From assembly GCF_039521325.1 (NCBI RefSeq), contig NZ_BAAACD010000005.1: DNA of 64,000 bases, one strand, 5' to 3'. The position numbers and the translations under genes are program-made. Within the stretch, counting starts at the first letter, position 1, and each line of letters begins with the position of its first letter. A model generated the notes under the pieces. That model saw only the letters and a program-made list of their open reading frames with translations. It was not told the origin of the DNA and did no database searches. Positions 1 through 7,342 of this stretch are shown one piece after another. This DNA comes from Clostridium_X cadaveris (GTDB lineage: Bacteria; Bacillota; Clostridia; Clostridiales; Clostridiaceae).

Positions 1-256
1 AGACAATGGTTGGATAGACAAAGCTTATCAAGTTGGACAAACAGGAAAAACTGTAAGACCAACTATATATGTAGCTTGTGGTATTTCAGGAGCAATACAA
101 CACGTTGCTGGAATGCAAGATAGTGATATGATAATTGCTATAAACAAAGACGAAACAGCTCCAATAATGAAGCTTGCTGATTATGCAATAGTTGGAGATT
201 TAAATAAAGTAATACCAGAAATGGTAGCACAATTAAATGCTATAAAAGGCGAATAG
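1..256 (+). CDS. etfA: Electron transfer flavoprotein alpha subunit, 3' end only
   Basis: An open frame runs in from the left edge (first full codon at base 2) and stops with TAG at 254-256, giving 84 C-terminal residues. The stretch with GKTVRPTIYVACGISGAIQH and the following DSDMIIAINKD and DYAIVGDL is the conserved FAD-binding C-terminal domain of the EtfA family. EtfA pairs with EtfB; in butyrate-forming clostridia the EtfAB dimer works with butyryl-CoA dehydrogenase to couple crotonyl-CoA reduction to ferredoxin reduction. The gene lies 71 bases before hbd in the same direction, the usual crt-bcd-etfB-etfA-hbd order, so bcd and etfB are expected just outside the window (inference). Confidence 0.95.
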   Translation, partial: DNGWIDKAYQVGQTGKTVRPTIYVACGISGAIQHVAGMQDSDMIIAINKDETAPIMKLADYAIVGDLNKVIPEMVAQLNAIKGE

Positions 257-267
257 AAAAATAACTT

Positions 268-300
268 TCCTATGAAACCTATTTACTAGGTTTCATAGGA
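268..300 (+). other. Perfect 13-bp hairpin between etfA and hbd
   Basis: Bases 268-280 (TCCTATGAAACCT) are exactly complementary to 288-300, with a 7-base loop. No run of T follows, so this is not a standard intrinsic terminator. It may be an RNA-processing or 3'-stability element that sets etfA and hbd levels apart within one operon (inference). Confidence 0.6.
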
Positions 301-327
301 ATATATAATATTTGAGGAGGGGTTTTC

Positions 328-1176
328 ATGAAAAAAGTATTTGTACTAGGTGCAGGAACTATGGGAGCAGGAATTGTGCAAGCATTCGCTCAAAATGGTT
401 TCGAAGTTATAGTTAGAGACATAAAGGATGAATTTGTTGAAAGAGGATTAGCAGGTATTGAAAAGAACCTAAGCAAATTAGTTGCTAAAGGAAAAATGAC
501 AGAAGAAGCTAAAGCTGAAATATCAGCAAGAATATCTGGAACTACAGATATGAAATTAGCTGCTGACTGTGATTTAGTAGTAGAAGCTGCTATAGAAAAC
601 ATGAAGATTAAGAAGGAAATATTTGCAGAGCTAGATTCTATCTGTAAGCCAGAAACTATTTTAGCTTCAAACACTTCTTCTTTATCAATAACAGAAGTAG
701 CATCAGCTACAAAGAGAGCAGATAAAGTTATAGGAATGCATTTCTTTAACCCAGCTCCAGTTATGAAACTAGTTGAGGTTATAAGAGGAGCTCAAACTTC
801 CCAAGAAACTTTTGAAGCAGTTAAATCAGTTTCAGAAGCAATAGGAAAGAGCCCAGTAGAAGTTGCAGAAGCTCCAGGATTCGTTGTAAATAGGATACTT
901 ATTCCAATGATCAACGAAGCTGTTGGAATTTATGCAGAAGGAATTGCTTCAGTAGAAGATATAGATACTGCTATGAAATATGGTGCAAATCATCCAATGG
1001 GACCTTTAGCATTAGGAGACTTAATAGGACTCGACGTTTGCCTTGCTATAATGGATGTTTTATATAATGAAACAGGAGATTCTAAGTACAGAGCTCATAC
1101 TTTACTAAGAAAGTATGTTAGAGCTGGATGGCTTGGAAGAAAGTCAGGAAAAGGATTCTACGACTATTCAAAGTAA
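328..1176 (+). CDS. hbd: 3-hydroxybutyryl-CoA dehydrogenase
   Basis: 282 residues, the normal length for the clostridial enzyme. It reduces acetoacetyl-CoA to 3-hydroxybutyryl-CoA with NAD(P)H in the cytoplasmic butyrate/butanol pathway. Visible features: N-terminal Rossmann motif GAGTMGAG (residues 8-15), the active-site His138 in GMHFFNPAPVMKLVE with Glu150, Asn188 in PGFVVNRI, and the C-terminal signature GLDVCLAIMDVL and GRKSGKGFYDY. The ATG has a strong GAGGAGGGG ribosome binding site. It is the last gene of the etfA-side operon and is followed by a clear terminator. The family assignment is secure; preference for NADH or NADPH cannot be read from the sequence. Confidence 0.97.
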   Translation: MKKVFVLGAGTMGAGIVQAFAQNGFEVIVRDIKDEFVERGLAGIEKNLSKLVAKGKMTEEAKAEISARISGTTDMKLAADCDLVVEAAIENMKIKKEIFAELDSICKPETILASNTSSLSITEVASATKRADKVIGMHFFNPAPVMKLVEVIRGAQTSQETFEAVKSVSEAIGKSPVEVAEAPGFVVNRILIPMINEAVGIYAEGIASVEDIDTAMKYGANHPMGPLALGDLIGLDVCLAIMDVLYNETGDSKYRAHTLLRKYVRAGWLGRKSGKGFYDYSK

Positions 1177-1190
1177 GAAATATTAAATAA

Positions 1191-1232
1191 AAAACCAGAA
1201 GAAAGCTATTTTGCTTTCTTCTGGTTTTTTAT
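1191..1232 (+). terminator. Intrinsic terminator of hbd
   Basis: A 16-bp stem (1191-1206 with 1213-1228), 6-base loop and T-rich 3' side directly after hbd. The A-rich 5' arm would also serve the convergent gene at 1242-2063. Confidence 0.9.
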
Positions 1233-1241
1233 TTAAATTAT

Positions 1242-2063
1242 TTATCTAATATTTTCATTATAAAGTGTATCAAAGCTTTTTACACATGCGTTTTTTACTA
1301 AAGTTTTTGAGCGTGTTATAATTTGTTCTTTTTTCTTTGGTAAACCACTAGTTATAGATACATATTTAAAAAGAGTTAGGGGTACATTTTTCATTGCACG
1401 ACCTTTTAATGTGTAAGATACAAGGTTGTTGGTGCAACACATATTTTCATAAGAAGTTTGTTTAAAATAACCTTCATGAAGTTCGCAGCGAATAGCACTG
1501 CTTAAAATATAGTTTTTTTCTGCATTTAGAAAGGATAAAACACCACATTTGCTACAAATATCTCCTTGAACTTTTTCTAAAGGGATAGTAATATTAGAGA
1601 AATCAATATATGGAGTGAAGGTAATTATACCATCGTAATTTAAAGGAGTTATACTATAAGAAACACAGTATATCTCTTTTAACGAACTGCTAAGAAGCTT
1701 CTTAATGTATAAACGATTTCGACGACCATTTTTATCTTCTAATATTGTTTCTCTTACCGCAACATTATTTTTCATATGTAGCGTTTCTCTATAGCTTATA
1801 ACTTTACAACATGATAAACTTAGAGGAGAAGTGTTTATGGATACATTAATTCCTAAAATATTTGGCAGAGGAATAGAGCCTTGATGACCAGAATTCTGCT
1901 TGGAAAATTTTAATTTTACGGTTCCTAACTCATCATTACAGGATAAATTATTTTCGTCATGTAAGGCTCGGATTGACATATAATTATTGTTCAGAATTGA
2001 GTCCATTTTTTTAAAGGATTCTGTGTCATAATAAGTTAGATTGATAATATCGTTATAATTCAT
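1242..2063 (-). CDS. Stand-alone GH65-type N-terminal domain protein, no catalytic domain
   Basis: 273 residues from ATG at 2063, which has AGGTGAT six bases upstream; the GTG at 2072 lies inside that site. The middle of the protein (YRETLHMKNN, VAVRETILEDKNGRRNRLYI, SYSITPLNYDG) matches the pattern of the N-terminal super-sandwich domain of glycoside hydrolase family 65 (maltose/kojibiose phosphorylases). A full GH65 enzyme is about 750 residues with an (alpha/alpha)6 barrel carrying the catalytic Glu; none of that is present and no remnant lies downstream, where the hbd terminator follows. It is rich in Cys (SCC, CSKC, MCC). No signal peptide. Function unknown; a carbohydrate-binding or sensing role would be a guess. 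It stands alone, convergent to hbd. Confidence 0.6.
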   Translation of the reverse strand: MNYNDIINLTYYDTESFKKMDSILNNNYMSIRALHDENNLSCNDELGTVKLKFSKQNSGHQGSIPLPNILGINVSINTSPLSLSCCKVISYRETLHMKNNVAVRETILEDKNGRRNRLYIKKLLSSSLKEIYCVSYSITPLNYDGIITFTPYIDFSNITIPLEKVQGDICSKCGVLSFLNAEKNYILSSAIRCELHEGYFKQTSYENMCCTNNLVSYTLKGRAMKNVPLTLFKYVSITSGLPKKKEQIITRSKTLVKNACVKSFDTLYNENIR

Positions 2064-2188
2064 ATAAATCACCTATCATTCAAACATGCTTATTAATAAT
2101 TTATGCAGAAGGTTAACAAAATGGGATTAATAAATTAAAAAATAATACAATCAATGGTATAGATAATGGTATAATTAGGGGGGATTTT

Positions 2189-2650
2189 ATGACACGTAGA
2201 GGAATTTTAACAGCTATTTTTATGACAGGGATTATGGGATGTATTTCGTATTTCTTTAGCCCTGCTATGGCATTAATAATTTTAGGAATATTTTATTTAT
2301 TTTTAGGATTTGCCCATATGACAAATAGACCAATGTATGATAAAATAATAACAATAATAAATATTGATAAATTTAATGCATATCAAAAAAAAGATGATGA
2401 CTTCAAAAAATATATAAAAGATAATGCAGCATCTATGATATTTATAGGTATGGTATTATTGTATTTTGCATACAGGTGGTATGGCCAAGCTTTCAAGGTA
2501 AGTTATAGTGTGTTGATAATGATATTAGTTCTTGGTAGCTACTTTATTGATACTTATTCAATGACTAAGAGCAAAGACTGGGAAGATTACAAGAAGAAAA
2601 GTCTTATGTGGATGATTGTTATTGTAGCAATAGCAGTTTTAGTTTTATGA
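2189..2650 (+). CDS. Four-helix integral membrane protein, unknown function
   Basis: 153 residues, not recognised as a named family. Hydrophobic segments at about residues 7-23, 25-43, 83-95 plus 102-120, and 137-153 suggest four or five membrane helices with a charged middle loop (KFNAYQKKDDDFKKYI). Start ATG follows the very G-rich site AGGGGGGATTTT. It is followed 85 bases later by nfnA in the same direction without a clear terminator between, so cotranscription is possible. Nothing in it suggests transport or enzymatic motifs. Confidence 0.7.
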   Translation: MTRRGILTAIFMTGIMGCISYFFSPAMALIILGIFYLFLGFAHMTNRPMYDKIITIINIDKFNAYQKKDDDFKKYIKDNAASMIFIGMVLLYFAYRWYGQAFKVSYSVLIMILVLGSYFIDTYSMTKSKDWEDYKKKSLMWMIVIVAIAVLVL

Positions 2651-2735
2651 TTATAATATTCTCTAAGCAAAACTTAAGGAATACTATATAAAGATTATTA
2701 TATTTTATCTTATTTACATGACAAGGGGGATTACG

Positions 2736-3623
2736 ATGTATAAAATCTTAAAGAAAAGGTTTCTTGCGCAAAATATTTATTTGATGGATGTTGAAGCGCC
2801 AAGAGTAGCTAAATCATGTCATCCAGGTCAATTTATAATAGTTAAAATGGATGAAAAAGGTGAAAGAATACCACTAACTATATGTGATTACAATAGAGAA
2901 ACAGGCAGCGTTACAATAGTATTCCAAGCCTTAGGAGAATCTACAAAAGAAATGTTAGAGTACAATGAAGGAGACTACTTTAAGGATTTTGTTGGGCCAC
3001 TTGGAAGACCATCAGAATTTGTACATGAAGATTTAGAAGAATTAAAGAAGAAGAAGATAGTATTCGTGGCAGGTGGAGTTGGAGCAGCTCCTGTTTACCC
3101 ACAAGTTAAGTGGTTACATGAGCAAGGTATAGCTGTAGACGTAATAGTAGGAGCTAAGACTAAAGATTTAGTTATCCTTGAAGAAGAAATGAAAAATGTT
3201 TCTGGAAACTTATATGTAACTACAGATGACGGAAGTTATGGATTTAAAGGAATGGTTACAGCTCAACTTGAAGAGCTTGTTAATCAAGGGAATAAATATG
3301 ATTTATGCGTGGCTATAGGACCTATGATAATGATGAAATTCGTATGTCTTTTAACTAAAAAGTTAGAAATACCAACTATAGTAAGCTTAAATCCAATAAT
3401 GGTAGATGGAACAGGAATGTGCGGTGCATGTAGAGTAACAGTAGGCGATGAGGTTAAGTTTGCTTGCGTTGATGGACCAGAATTTGATGGACATCTTGTA
3501 AATTTCGATGAAGCAATGAGAAGACAAACTATGTATAAGACAGAAGAAGGAAGAAAACTTCTAAAAATGCAAGAGGGAGATACTCATCATGGCGGATGCG
3601 GATTTTGCGGAGGTGACAAATAA
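2736..3623 (+). CDS. nfnA: NADH-dependent ferredoxin:NADP oxidoreductase small subunit (NfnA-like)
   Basis: 295 residues. An ATG at 2718 is in frame, but AAGGGGGA lies 5 bases before the ATG at 2736, making that the start. The protein has the ferredoxin-NADP reductase layout: an FAD-binding beta-barrel (about 1-95, RIPLTICDYN), an NAD-binding half with VFVAGGVGAAPVYPQ, and a C-terminal [2Fe-2S] cluster region (DGTGMCGACRV, FACVDGPEFDG) ending in CGFCGG. It shares the stop/start TAATG with the next gene. In butyrate-forming clostridia this pair is NfnAB, a cytoplasmic flavin-based electron-bifurcating transhydrogenase linking NADH, NADPH and ferredoxin; the pair is often annotated as sulfide dehydrogenase or glutamate synthase small chain. 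The absence of a glutamate synthase large subunit here supports Nfn. Confidence 0.85.
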   Translation: MYKILKKRFLAQNIYLMDVEAPRVAKSCHPGQFIIVKMDEKGERIPLTICDYNRETGSVTIVFQALGESTKEMLEYNEGDYFKDFVGPLGRPSEFVHEDLEELKKKKIVFVAGGVGAAPVYPQVKWLHEQGIAVDVIVGAKTKDLVILEEEMKNVSGNLYVTTDDGSYGFKGMVTAQLEELVNQGNKYDLCVAIGPMIMMKFVCLLTKKLEIPTIVSLNPIMVDGTGMCGACRVTVGDEVKFACVDGPEFDGHLVNFDEAMRRQTMYKTEEGRKLLKMQEGDTHHGGCGFCGGDK

Positions 3624-5005
3624 TGCTTAGAATGACTAAAGTTCCAGTAAAAGAACAAGATGCAAAGGTAAGAGCTACAAATTTTGAAGAAGTTTGTTTG
3701 GGATATACACCAGAAGAAGCAATAGAAGAAGCAAAGAGATGTCTAAACTGTAAGAAACCACTTTGTGTTTCTCAGTGTCCAGTATCAATAGACATACCAG
3801 GATTCATTTCTCATGTTAAAGAAGGAGATTTTGAGGGAGCGGCAAAGGTGATAGCTGAATCCAGCGCACTTCCAGCAGTTTGTGGAAGAGTTTGTCCTCA
3901 AGAAACTCAATGTGAAGGTAAATGTGTTCTTGGAATAAAAGGAGAACCAGTTTCAATTGGTAAGCTTGAAAGATTTGTTGCTGATTGGTCTAGAGAAAAT
4001 AACATAGACTTAGGAACAACTGTTGAAAAGAAAAACAAGAAGGTTGCTGTAATAGGAAGTGGTCCTGCAGGGCTTACTTGTGCAGGAGACCTTGCAAGAA
4101 TGGGTTATGATGTGACTATATTTGAAGCACTTCATGAGCCAGGAGGAGTTTTAGTTTATGGAATTCCAGAATTTAGATTACCAAAAGACACAGTTGTAAA
4201 GCATGAAATTGATAATGTTAAGAAGCTTGGAGTTAAGATAGAAACTAATGTAATAATAGGTAGAACTGTAACTATAGACGAGCTTATAGAAAATGAAGGC
4301 TTTGATGCTGTATTCATAGGTTCAGGTGCAGGACTTCCAAAATTCATGGGAATCAATGGAGAAAACTCTAATGGAGTATTCTCAGCTAATGAATTCCTAA
4401 CAAGAAATAACCTTATGAAAGCATTTAAAGAGAATTACTCAACTCCTATAAAATCAGGCAAAAAGGTTGCTGTAGTAGGTGGCGGAAATGTTGCTATGGA
4501 TGCTGCAAGAACTGCTTTGAGATTAGGATCAGAAGTTCATATAGTATATAGAAGATCGGAAGAGGAGCTTCCAGCAAGAGTTGAAGAAGTACATCATGCT
4601 AAGGAAGAAGGAATAATCTTCGATTTACTAACTAATCCAGTTGAAATAATAGCAGATGAAAACGGCTGGGTAAAGGGAATGAAGTGCATAAAGATGGAAC
4701 TTGGAGAACCAGATGCTTCAGGAAGAAGAAGACCAGTAGAAGTTAAGGGTTCAGAGTACATTATGGATGTTGATACTGTAATAATGTCTTTAGGAACTTC
4801 TCCAAACCCATTAATATCATCTACAACTCCTGGACTTGAAACAAACAGATGGAAGTGTATAGTTGCTGATGAAGAGACAGGACTTACATCTAAAGAGGGA
4901 GTATATGCTGGCGGAGACGCTGTAACTGGTGCTGCAACAGTAATACTTGCTATGGGAGCAGGAAAACATGCTGCTAAAGCAATAAATGAATACCTTTCAA
5001 AATAG
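3623..5005 (+). CDS. nfnB: NADH-dependent ferredoxin:NADP oxidoreductase large subunit (NfnB/GltA-like)
   Basis: 460 residues, the usual length for the GltD-type flavoprotein. The N-terminal part carries Cys clusters for [4Fe-4S] centres (CLNCKKPLCVSQCP and CGRVCPQETQCEGKC), then two dinucleotide folds: VAVIGSGPAGLTCAGDL for FAD and VAVVGGGNVAMDAARTA for NADP(H), and a C-terminal GVYAGGDAVTGAATVI FAD site. Its ATG overlaps the nfnA stop by one base, implying translational coupling and a 1:1 complex. The NfnB subunit is the site of electron bifurcation in the characterised enzymes; applying that here is by family. A terminator follows. Confidence 0.87.
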   Translation: MLRMTKVPVKEQDAKVRATNFEEVCLGYTPEEAIEEAKRCLNCKKPLCVSQCPVSIDIPGFISHVKEGDFEGAAKVIAESSALPAVCGRVCPQETQCEGKCVLGIKGEPVSIGKLERFVADWSRENNIDLGTTVEKKNKKVAVIGSGPAGLTCAGDLARMGYDVTIFEALHEPGGVLVYGIPEFRLPKDTVVKHEIDNVKKLGVKIETNVIIGRTVTIDELIENEGFDAVFIGSGAGLPKFMGINGENSNGVFSANEFLTRNNLMKAFKENYSTPIKSGKKVAVVGGGNVAMDAARTALRLGSEVHIVYRRSEEELPARVEEVHHAKEEGIIFDLLTNPVEIIADENGWVKGMKCIKMELGEPDASGRRRPVEVKGSEYIMDVDTVIMSLGTSPNPLISSTTPGLETNRWKCIVADEETGLTSKEGVYAGGDAVTGAATVILAMGAGKHAAKAINEYLSK

Positions 5006-5018
5006 ATGATACGGAAAG

Positions 5019-5066
5019 AGAGGATATTTAAAGATATTAAACTTTGAATATCCTCTTATTTTTTTA
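5019..5066 (+). terminator. Intrinsic terminator of nfnAB
   Basis: Ten-base stem AGAGGATATT (5019-5028) pairs with 5047-5056, followed by TATTTTTTTA. Confidence 0.85.
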
Positions 5067-5131
5067 TATTGGATTGGGGATAATATATATTATATAATAG
5101 AAATTGAAAATTGATAAAATGGAGGGATTAT

Positions 5132-6031
5132 ATGGACTTTAAAAGTGTGGAAGAGTTTTCTGATAGAATAGTCGTAAAGGAAGTGGAAAATTTTGAACTT
5201 CCTCACATATTTGATTGTGGGCAATGCTTCAGATGGAATAGACAGGACAATGGAAATTACATTGGTGTAGCTTTCAAGAGGGTTATAGAAGTTGAAAAAT
5301 CAGGGGATGATGTGATTATATATAATGCATCAAAAGATGATTTTGAAAATATATGGAAACATTATTTCGATCTTGAAAAAGATTATTCTTTTATAAAACA
5401 GAAATTAAAGAAAGACCCTATTTTAAAGGATGCGGTAGAGTTTGGAAAAGGAATAAGAATTCTTAATCAAGAACCATTTGAAATTCTTATAAGCTTTATA
5501 ATATCTGCAAACAATAGAATTCCTATGATAAAAAGAGCTATAAACAGAATATCAGAAAAGTGGGGAGAGAAGATAGAGTATAAAGGAAATACATATTATG
5601 CATTCCCAACAATTGATGAGTTTAGTGAAGCATCAGCAGAAGAAATAGAAGCTTTAGGAGTAGGTTTTAGAGCAAAATACATAAAAGACACTTTAGATAA
5701 AGTTACAGAATCTTGTTCTAATAAAGAGGATATGTTTAATATAAATAGAATAAAGAGCTTATGCGATGATGAGTGTCATAAAGCTCTTCAAAACTTCATG
5801 GGTATAGGACCTAAGGTTGCAGATTGCATAATGCTTTTCTCTATGGAAAAGTGTTCTGCTTTTCCAGTAGATGTTTGGGTTAAGAGGGCTATGCAGTATT
5901 TTTATGTAGCTCCTGATGTATCTTTAAAAAAGATTAGAGATTTTGCTAGAGAAAAGTTTGGAGAACTTTCAGGCTTTGCACAGCAGTATCTTTTCTATTA
6001 TGCTCGTGAAAATAATATAAAGATAGACTAA
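5132..6031 (+). CDS. ogg: 8-oxoguanine DNA glycosylase/AP lyase, OGG1 type
   Basis: 299 residues from ATG 5132, preceded by GGAGGG with 5-base spacing; upstream in-frame TTG 5111 has no such site. Contains the OGG N-terminal domain (FDCGQCFRW), then a helix-hairpin-helix GPD domain: NFMGIGPKVADCI with the Schiff-base lysine Lys228 and PVDVWVKRAM with catalytic Asp247. The enzyme removes 8-oxoguanine opposite cytosine and cleaves the abasic site, protecting DNA from oxidative damage. Monocistronic between a terminator and a convergent gene. An OGG1-like form is common in clostridia, which often use it in place of MutM; whether a mutM also exists cannot be told from this window. Confidence 0.93.
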   Translation: MDFKSVEEFSDRIVVKEVENFELPHIFDCGQCFRWNRQDNGNYIGVAFKRVIEVEKSGDDVIIYNASKDDFENIWKHYFDLEKDYSFIKQKLKKDPILKDAVEFGKGIRILNQEPFEILISFIISANNRIPMIKRAINRISEKWGEKIEYKGNTYYAFPTIDEFSEASAEEIEALGVGFRAKYIKDTLDKVTESCSNKEDMFNINRIKSLCDDECHKALQNFMGIGPKVADCIMLFSMEKCSAFPVDVWVKRAMQYFYVAPDVSLKKIRDFAREKFGELSGFAQQYLFYYARENNIKID

Positions 6032-6056
6032 AATTGAATAATAAGTATTTTGTTAG

Positions 6057-6109
6057 GGACTGTCCTATAAAGAAACTTAAAGTGATCTATAGGAACAGCC
6101 TCTTTTTTT
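6057..6109 (+). terminator. Terminator of ogg, overlapping the end of the convergent gene
   Basis: GG-CTGT-CCTATA (6057-6069) pairs with 6088-6100 with two bulged A residues, followed by seven T (6103-6109). The loop contains the stop codon of the minus-strand gene, so the two transcripts overlap at their 3' ends. Confidence 0.7.
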
Positions 6110-6748
6110 ATTCAAATGAGAATTTATAAAAAATCCAATAGCAATGAATAAAAGGCTTAACAGAATTATAAAGGCACATATGAAAATAAAACAATGAAAG
6201 AAAAATTCTTGTGGCAGAATAGTTATAACAGGATCGAATACAGGGGAAAATAACCAATAGTCATTTGTAAAAAGAATTTTATGAAACAATGTAAATGCAA
6301 AATCAAAATTTATAAGAGAGCTTAATAGAATAGAAACAAGAATTAGTAAACAGCTGAAAGCTCCATAGTATAAGAAATTCATACGCTTATTCATATAAGA
6401 AAAATATATACAAATGCAAAGTGAAAGCAAACTTATAAATAGTAAACTTTTATTTTTTAAGAATAGTTCCTTAGTATCCTTAAAATGTATAGAACCTTCA
6501 GGAGAAATAGGAAAACTGGTTAGCTTTAACTCTTCAGGTTCTCTGTGATTTATATAATAAAGTAGCTCTTCAAAATTTTGTTTTACTTCTGCTTTGGAAA
6601 TGTTTTTAGATTCACCTAAATTTAGACGATCTATATCTCTATGATATATCCACCTAGTATTTGCCACAGAAAATATACTAAATGAACATATAAATAATAC
6701 CAAACTTAATGAACCTATAAAATTAATAAAAAAATGTGATTTTCGCAT
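6077..6748 (-). CDS. TIGR01906/DUF1461 family integral membrane protein
   Basis: 223 residues starting at ATG 6748 with AGGAGG five bases upstream. Helices at about 8-28, 101-119, 125-146 and 189-212; the extracytoplasmic loops carry the family hallmark NDYWLFSPVFDPVITILPQ-EFF, which is the conserved signature of DUF1461 membrane proteins. The long N-terminal loop (29-95) is expected outside the membrane. The family has no established function. The gene is monocistronic, convergent to ogg and divergent from groESL, with AT-rich DNA upstream. Confidence 0.8.
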   Translation of the reverse strand: MRKSHFFINFIGSLSLVLFICSFSIFSVANTRWIYHRDIDRLNLGESKNISKAEVKQNFEELLYYINHREPEELKLTSFPISPEGSIHFKDTKELFLKNKSLLFISLLSLCICIYFSYMNKRMNFLYYGAFSCLLILVSILLSSLINFDFAFTLFHKILFTNDYWLFSPVFDPVITILPQEFFFHCFIFICAFIILLSLLFIAIGFFINSHLNKKRGCSYRSL

Positions 6749-6931
6749 AAAAACCTCCTAGAAAATAAATACTATATATCTAATTATTAACCAAAAGTGC
6801 GAAAAATAGTAGTATAAATATTTAGAACATAGCTAAAAACCTATATTATAGTAAATAAAAGAAAATTAAAGAAATAGTGATATAATCTCTGTAAATTGGA
6901 TTAAATGAATATTTAAGATAATTTGTTAAAT

Positions 6932-6960
6932 TTGAAGAACTTAGACTAATAATATATATT
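6932..6960 (+). promoter_or_regulatory. Vegetative promoter of groESL
   Basis: TTGAAG (6932-6937), a 17-base spacer and TATATT (6955-6960) fit a SigA-type promoter. The predicted start, near 6967, places the CIRCE operator at the very 5' end of the transcript. The remainder of the 301-base gap (6749-6931) is AT-rich with no further feature seen. Confidence 0.75.
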
Positions 6961-6969
6961 ATAACTATG

Positions 6970-6996
6970 TTAGCACTCGATATTAATGAGTGCTAA
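6970..6996 (+). promoter_or_regulatory. CIRCE operator (HrcA binding site)
   Basis: TTAGCACTC, nine bases, GAGTGCTAA: a perfect match to the CIRCE inverted repeat. HrcA bound here represses groESL until heat or misfolded protein titrates GroEL. hrcA itself is not in the window (normally with dnaK). Confidence 0.97.
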
Positions 6997-7049
6997 TAAA
7001 ACACAAGTATATAAATTTAAATTATGATAAATTTTAAGGAGGGGTTTCA

Positions 7050-7322
7050 ATGAATATTAGACCACTTGGAGACAGAGTAGTTATCAAAAGACTAGAGGCA
7101 GAAGAAAAAACTAAGGGAGGAATAATCCTAACTGGAAATGCTAAAGAAAAACCTCAAGAAGCAGAGATTGTAGCTGTAGGACCAGGAACTTCTGAAGTTA
7201 AGATGGAAGTTAAAATAGGAGATAAGGTTTTATTTTCTAAATATGCTGGAACAGAAGTTAAACTTGATGGAGAAGAATATACAATATTAAAACAAGAAGA
7301 TATATTAGCAGTAGTTGAATAA
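7050..7322 (+). CDS. groES: Co-chaperonin GroES
   Basis: 90 residues, at the short end of the usual 94-97 range. Starts MNIRPLGDRVVIKRLEAEEK, has the mobile loop region around TKGGIILTGNAKEKPQ that contacts GroEL, and the conserved KIGDKVLFSKYAGTEVK core. It forms the heptameric lid on GroEL. A strong AAGGAGGGG precedes the ATG, and the CIRCE operator lies 54 bases upstream, so transcription is HrcA-controlled. groEL follows after 20 bases in one operon. Confidence 0.97.
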   Translation: MNIRPLGDRVVIKRLEAEEKTKGGIILTGNAKEKPQEAEIVAVGPGTSEVKMEVKIGDKVLFSKYAGTEVKLDGEEYTILKQEDILAVVE

Positions 7323-7342
7323 GAATTGGGAGGTAATGTATT

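Noticed and set aside
2166..2175. TGGTATAAT promoter-like sequence before the gene at 2189
   Set aside because: Transcription from it would begin inside the ribosome binding site, leaving the gene almost leaderless; more likely chance in AT-rich DNA.
2718..2735. Longer N-terminus for NfnA starting at ATG 2718
   Set aside because: The best ribosome site AAGGGGGA would then be inside the coding region; ATG 2736 is correctly spaced from it.
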